Source: Leptidea sinapis
Lineage: Eukaryota > Arthropoda > Insecta > Lepidoptera > Pieridae
NCBI RefSeq assembly: GCF_905404315.1
Contig: NC_066266.1
Location: 5,215,501 to 5,279,500 of the forward strand
DNA length: 64,000 bases
Reading direction: 5' to 3'
Shown piece after piece: positions 63,465 through 64,000 of the stretch (its first letter is position 1; each line of letters begins with the position of its first letter). The position numbers and the translations under genes were made by a program. Under the pieces are notes generated by a model, which worked only from the letters and a program-made list of their open reading frames with translations, searched no databases and had not been told where the DNA came from.

Positions 63465-64000
63465 CGTTTAAAGATATTTATTTCTCATTAAAAACATAAT
63501 ATTGTCACTTACATGAGAACATAAAAATATGATGTAATAATTTATCCGCCGTTCTTTAGATGTTCAGTACACACATGTTACACATTATAGTACTTATTCT
63601 TCTTCACAAAATTTAAGATTACACACTTTTACAGGGCACTGTCACATAACAAACAATTTCAGACATGTGTTTTATAAAAACTTTGAAACAATATAGTCTG
63701 ATAGCTCACGTTTAAATGTTTTTAGTGACCTAATCTTTTTGAGAGATGAAGGTAGACTATTAAAAAGTTGTGCGCCCTCGTAAATAAACATACGCTTGCC
63801 GTAATTTGTTCTTGTCTTAGGTAGTATCAAGTAGCTGGCTCGTCTCGTGCTGCGTTTAGACGCATGTTTAGTTTGGGTGAGTAAGATTGATGTATGGATG
63901 GAATTATGTAGAATTTTTTGTATCAGTATACATGTATGGTATGTGTAAAGTTGTTTTATGTTCATGATTTTAGTTTGTTTGTATATTTTAGAAGTAGGTG
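63465..64000 (-). mobile_element. LINE 3' part with ORF2 C-terminus, runs off the window
   Basis: The minus strand is open from 63965 to 63672 (97 codons): RRASYLILPKTRTNYGKRMF then IYEGAQLFNSLPSSLKKIRS and LKTFKRELSDY, the classic C-terminus of a CR1/Jockey-type ORF2. The 3' UTR extends to about 63465. A truncated relative is nested at 9850-10145. This is the least decayed LINE coding segment in the window. Confidence 0.75.

Overview
This is an AT-rich piece of an insect genome, almost certainly from a moth or butterfly (Lepidoptera). The evidence is GT-AG introns, a five-Ig-domain gene closely resembling Drosophila roughest and kirre, and a dense mixture of interspersed repeats of the kind common in Lepidoptera: a tRNA-derived SINE, CR1/Jockey-like and RTE-like LINE 3' ends, TIR elements and foldback elements. 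No bacterial-type gene, operon, rRNA gene or CRISPR array is present.

One host gene dominates the window on the + strand: the ortholog of roughest/kirre (Neph-family, irre cell recognition module). I assembled it exon by exon from splice sites and reading phase. There are 19 coding exons between 10487 and 52691, and every junction is phase-compatible. The product is 827 residues from the preferred ATG at 10556, or 832 from the ATG at 10541. It has an N-terminal signal sequence, five immunoglobulin domains each with its Cys pair, one transmembrane helix (about 537-559), and a cytoplasmic tail of about 268 residues with Tyr-rich patches, a PPPY motif and a C-terminal THV PDZ ligand. Exon 1 (signal peptide) is 10 kb upstream of exon 2. 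Exons 2-12 (20.7-43.1 kb) encode the ectodomain, exon 13 (43.7 kb) the membrane span, and exons 14-19 (44.2-52.7 kb) the tail.

Layout: 1-10.4 kb is upstream sequence or a 5' intron filled with transposon remnants. 10.5-52.7 kb is the gene, with introns heavily invaded by repeats. 52.7-54 kb is 3' UTR and downstream flank. 54-64 kb is intergenic and again mostly transposon debris, ending in the 3' part of a LINE that runs off the window.

The repeats fall into recurring families: CR1-like LINE 3' ends; another LINE family coding for a 'TKLWNELP' C-terminus (family C); RTE-like 3' ends; a short element with an internal hairpin (family D, about 12 copies); tRNA-bearing foldback elements (family E); TIR elements (families B and L); and decayed hAT, ZBED5-like and mariner-like transposase C-termini.

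The most unusual observation is a 36-bp minisatellite in intron 6. Its unit is a copy of the end of exon 6 plus its 5' splice site, so the array carries a string of donor-like sites. Two transposon copies also end only 26 and 16 bases upstream of the acceptors of exons 1 and 17. I found no previously undescribed multi-gene system. The window is best read as one long neuronal/myogenic adhesion-receptor gene in repeat-rich DNA. All family assignments were made by eye, without database searches.
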